Assembly: GCF_041438865.1 (NCBI RefSeq)
Contig: NZ_CP109450.1
Coordinates: 6,871,001 to 6,935,000, forward strand
DNA from: Streptomyces sp. NBC_01471
GTDB lineage: Bacteria; Actinomycetota; Actinomycetes; Streptomycetales; Streptomycetaceae
Direction: 5' to 3'
Length of the DNA: 64,000 nucleotides
The translations under genes and the position numbers were made by a program. Below, piece by piece: positions 61,414 to 64,000 of this stretch. Below the pieces are notes generated by a model. It saw only the letters and a list, made by a program, of their open reading frames with translations, was not told the origin of the DNA and did not search any database. Numbering within the stretch: position 1 is the first letter of the stretch; every line of letters starts with the position of its first letter.

Positions 61414-63084
61414 CTACTCGCCGGACAGCACCGCCTGAGCCGCCAGCCGCGCTTCGTCCGCCGAGTCCGCGGCACGCGCCGCGGCAGCCGCACGCTCGCA
61501 CTGGGCGAGTGTGTGCTGAGCCAGCGTCGTGCGGACGTACGGAATGGCAGCCGCACCCATGGAAAGGCTGGTCACCCCGAGACCGGTGAGTACACAGGCG
61601 AGCGTCGGATCGGAGGCGGCCTCACCGCACACACCACAGCTCTTGGCCTCGGCCTTCGCCGCCTCGGCGGCCATCGACACCAGGTCGAGCAGCGCGGGCT
61701 GCCACGGATCCTGCAGCCGCGACACCGCCCCGACCTGGCGGTCCGCCGCGAAGGTGTACTGCGCCAGGTCGTTGGTGCCCAGCGAGAGGAATTCGACCTC
61801 ACGGAGGATGGAGCGCGCCCGGAGAGCGGCGGACGGGATCTCCACCATCGCGCCGAACTTCGCGTGCAGCCCGGCCTCCCGGCAGGCGTCGGCGAACGCC
61901 TTGGCGTCGGTGCGGTCCGCCACCATCGGCGCCATGACCTCCAGGTACACCGGCAGACCCTCAACAGCCGTGGCCAGTGCGGTCAGCTGGGCGCGCAGCA
62001 CATCCGGGTGGTCGAGGAGCGACCGCAGCCCCCGCACACCGAGGGCGGGGTTCGGCTCGTCGGCCGGCGTCAGGAAATCCAGTGGCTTGTCGGCCCCGGC
62101 GTCCAGCACCCGCACGACGACCCGGCTCTCCGGGAACGCCTCCAGCACGGAGCGGTACGCCTCGACCTGCTTCGCCTCCGACGGCGCCTTGGCGGAGTCG
62201 TCCAGGAACAGGAACTCGGTCCGGAAGAGGCCGACACCCTCGGCGCCCGCCTCCAGCGCTGCCGCGACATCGCCGGGGCCGCCGATGTTGGCGAGCAGCG
62301 GCACCTTGTGGCCGTCCGACGTTGCCCCGGGGCCGGTCGCAGCGGACAGCGCGGCCTTGCGGGCGGTAGCCGCGGCCAGCAGCTCGGCGCGCTTCTCGTC
62401 GCTCGGCCGGACGAAGATCTCACCGGTACTGCCGTCCACGGCCACGACGGTGCCCTCGGCCAGTTCACCCGCGCCGGGCAGGGCCACGACGGCCGGCACA
62501 CCGAGCGCCCGCGCCAGGATCGCGCTGTGGCTGGTGGGCCCGCCCTCCTCGGTCACGAAACCGAGGACCAGCGCGGGGTCGAGCAGAGCGGTGTCGGCTG
62601 GGGCGAGATCCCTGGCGATCAGTACGTAGGGCTCGTCGCTGTCGGGCACACCCGGCATCGGGACACCCAGCAGCCGCGCGACGATACGGTTCCGCACGTC
62701 GTCCAGGTCCGCGACCCGGCCCGCCAGGTACTCGCCGGCACCGGCGAGCAGCGCCCGGTAGGAGGCGAACGCGTCGTACACCCCGCGCTCGGCCGAACTG
62801 CCCACGGCGATACGCCGGTCGACATCGGCGATGAGCTCCGGGTCCTGGGCCATCATGGCCTGCGCCTCCAGCACGTGCTGTGCCTCGCCGCCGGCCAGGT
62901 TGCCCCGCGCGATCAGGTCGGCGGCCACAGCTTCCACGGCCTGCCGGGCGCGGCCCTGTTCGCGTTCCGCGTCCTCCGCCGGGATCTGCTTGGCCGGCGG
63001 TTCGAGAACAGCCGTGCCCATGTGCCTGACCTCGCCGATGGCCACACCGTGGCTCACGCCGACGCCTCGCAGCGTTGTCTGCAT
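61414..63084 (-). CDS. ptsI: PTS phosphoenolpyruvate-protein phosphotransferase (enzyme I)
   Basis: 556 aa general PTS enzyme transferring phosphate from PEP to HPr. Phospho-His region EEGGPTSHSAILARALG near residue 186, TEFLFLDD, the PEP-binding segments ANIGGPGDVAAALEAGAEGVGLFRTEF in pieces, and near the C-terminus FLSLGTNDLAQYTFAADR with the catalytic SCGVCGEAA. Directly downstream of crr (78-base gap), as in the known Streptomyces crr-ptsI operon. Confidence 0.96.
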   Translation of the reverse strand: MQTTLRGVGVSHGVAIGEVRHMGTAVLEPPAKQIPAEDAEREQGRARQAVEAVAADLIARGNLAGGEAQHVLEAQAMMAQDPELIADVDRRIAVGSSAERGVYDAFASYRALLAGAGEYLAGRVADLDDVRNRIVARLLGVPMPGVPDSDEPYVLIARDLAPADTALLDPALVLGFVTEEGGPTSHSAILARALGVPAVVALPGAGELAEGTVVAVDGSTGEIFVRPSDEKRAELLAAATARKAALSAATGPGATSDGHKVPLLANIGGPGDVAAALEAGAEGVGLFRTEFLFLDDSAKAPSEAKQVEAYRSVLEAFPESRVVVRVLDAGADKPLDFLTPADEPNPALGVRGLRSLLDHPDVLRAQLTALATAVEGLPVYLEVMAPMVADRTDAKAFADACREAGLHAKFGAMVEIPSAALRARSILREVEFLSLGTNDLAQYTFAADRQVGAVSRLQDPWQPALLDLVSMAAEAAKAEAKSCGVCGEAASDPTLACVLTGLGVTSLSMGAAAIPYVRTTLAQHTLAQCERAAAAARAADSADEARLAAQAVLSGE

Positions 63085-63162
63085 GTCACCCGTCTCCGTC
63101 TGTCGCGGCGCCTTCCGGCGCCAGGGTGGTTGACCGATGCACCGCTATGTACGGCGCCGATG

Positions 63163-63612
63163 TCACTGCCAGCTGAAGAGCGAATCGCCGGCCGCGACGT
63201 CACCGCTCTCGGAAACGTCCGAGAGGGAGTCCGCGGTGGCTTCCAGCGCGACGACAGGGCAGATGGGGGACTTGCCGGAGGCTTCGACTGCGGCCGGATC
63301 CCAGCGCACCATGGCCTGCCCGCGCGCGACGGTGTCCCCCTTGTTGACGAGCAGTTCGAATCCCTCGCCGTTGAGCTGAACGGTGTCGATGCCGAGGTGA
63401 GTCAGCACCCCGTGCCCCTCGCCGTCGACGACGACGAACGCGTGCGGATGCAGGGAGACCACGATGCCGTCGACAGGGGACACCGCGTCCGACGGCTCGC
63501 GTACGGGGTCGATGGCAGTGCCGGGGCCCACCATCGCGCCGGAGAAGACGGGATCCGGCACCGCGGCCAGTCCAATCGCGAGTCCGGCGAGCGGGGATGT
63601 CACGCTGGTCAT
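63163..63612 (-). CDS. crr: PTS glucose-type EIIA component (Crr)
   Basis: 149 aa EIIA-Glc domain. Active-site pair: HPHAFVVVDGEGHGVLTHLG with the phosphorylated His near residue 72 in GVLTHLGIDTVQ. The N-terminal ASPLAG-like start (MTSVTSPLAGLAIGL) and GxVVSLHPHAFV are as in Crr. In Streptomyces it serves GlcNAc uptake through the DasR-linked PTS. No clear DasR operator was seen just upstream; a TATTAT hexamer (63657-63662) may be the -10. Confidence 0.94.
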   Translation of the reverse strand: MTSVTSPLAGLAIGLAAVPDPVFSGAMVGPGTAIDPVREPSDAVSPVDGIVVSLHPHAFVVVDGEGHGVLTHLGIDTVQLNGEGFELLVNKGDTVARGQAMVRWDPAAVEASGKSPICPVVALEATADSLSDVSESGDVAAGDSLFSWQ

Positions 63613-63691
63613 GTGGGGCCTCTCAGAGGGCGGCGTACTGTTTCAGCAGGGTAAGTCATAATAAGTCCCGGTTCTGTGCGGGAGCAGTGGG

Positions 63692-64000
63692 TTGACAGAC
63701 TCCGGGCTGCACCGCAAGCGATTTGCCTCGCCCCGTGGCGAGCTGTACTGTCGTACTCCTGCCTGGCCCCGTCGCGACTTCAAGTCGGGGGTCGGCAGCT
63801 TCTGGATCAGCCCAAGAATCTCAACCGCATTCTATTTCCGCATGCCCGCAGAAATAGTGGTCGGAGAGAGAGAAAAGGCCTGATAGAGTCGGAATCGCCG
63901 GAAAGGGAAACGCGAAAGCGTGGAACTGGAAAGCGGCCCGCCGACTGGGAATCGGACACGAAAGAGTCTGATAGAGTCGGAAACGCAAGACCGAAGGGAA
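63692..64000 (+). promoter_or_regulatory. tandem promoters and leader of a probable rRNA operon
   Basis: The last 388 bases (63613-64000) carry no gene. Promoter-like elements on the plus strand are TTGACA at 63692, TTGCCT-17-TACTGT (63723-63751), and two copies of CTGATAGAGTCGGAA (about 63880 and 63968) containing TAGAGT -10-like hexamers. The sequence after the second copy (AAACGCAAGACCGAAGGGAA) is typical of Streptomyces rrn leaders before 16S rRNA. The rRNA itself lies outside the window. Confidence 0.65.

Overview
The window looks like part of a Streptomyces chromosome. Coding sequence is very GC-rich with strong G/C at third codon positions, GTG starts are common, and several features are typical of the genus: a four-gene conservon, RbpA behind a sigma-R-type promoter, a GH18 chitinase behind a DasR-type operator, and ptsI-crr next to an apparent rRNA operon leader. 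All assignments were made by reading the sequence; no database search was run.

Layout. 1-900: 3' part of a ROK-family gene. 1029-7254: an FMN riboswitch followed by ribD-ribE-ribM-ribBA-ribH, then hisE-hisG and a PH-domain membrane protein. 7470-9910: two coupled CNNM/CorC-type membrane proteins. 9943-12856 (minus): an EccA/CbbX-like AAA ATPase and a uridine-kinase-like P-loop protein, with a promoter-plus-hairpin unit between them that looks like a small RNA or attenuated leader. 13030-14445: a secreted C39-like protein. 14446-16085: a decay zone with remnants of a terpene synthase (minus) and an amidohydrolase (plus). 16288-25240: a TetR regulator, the chitinase, an acyl-CoA dehydrogenase, an unknown protein, an APH-like kinase, an Lrp/AsnC regulator and a YtcJ-type amidohydrolase. 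25241-29314: a long untranslated leader, a polyprenol-phosphate mannosyltransferase, FxsA, RbpA and an MFS exporter. 29333-32346: a GDPD and a YczE-like membrane protein, divergent from a MocR-type regulator. 32353-36486: an FtsK-like membrane ATPase with a 64-residue membrane partner, an ankyrin protein, a Cys-rich mini-ORF and a HEAT-repeat protein. 36577-39039 (minus): pxpABC 5-oxoprolinase.

39353-46874 is the most unusual block: three co-directional genes with the size and order of an SMC-kleisin-kite (MukBEF/MksBEF/Wadjet-like) complex, ending in a 1614-residue ABC-type coiled-coil ATPase. No JetD-like nuclease is present, and the Walker B motif reads DN where SMC proteins have DE.

47844-52008: conservon cvnABCD. 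52041-53704 (minus): a thiolase-like protein and its DUF35 Zn-ribbon/OB partner behind a perfect palindromic operator. 53747-60313: a DUF962 protein, a VanX-like D-Ala-D-Ala dipeptidase, a NUDIX hydrolase, a GH31 glycosidase and acetoacetyl-CoA synthetase. 60459-63612: a hypothetical protein, PTS enzyme I and EIIA-Glc. 63692-64000: tandem promoter-like elements that appear to lead into a ribosomal RNA operon beyond the right edge.

Two patterns recur. Convergent genes are often separated by long perfect hairpins that probably act as bidirectional terminators. Several intergenic gaps carry short tandem duplications starting at or just after a stop codon.
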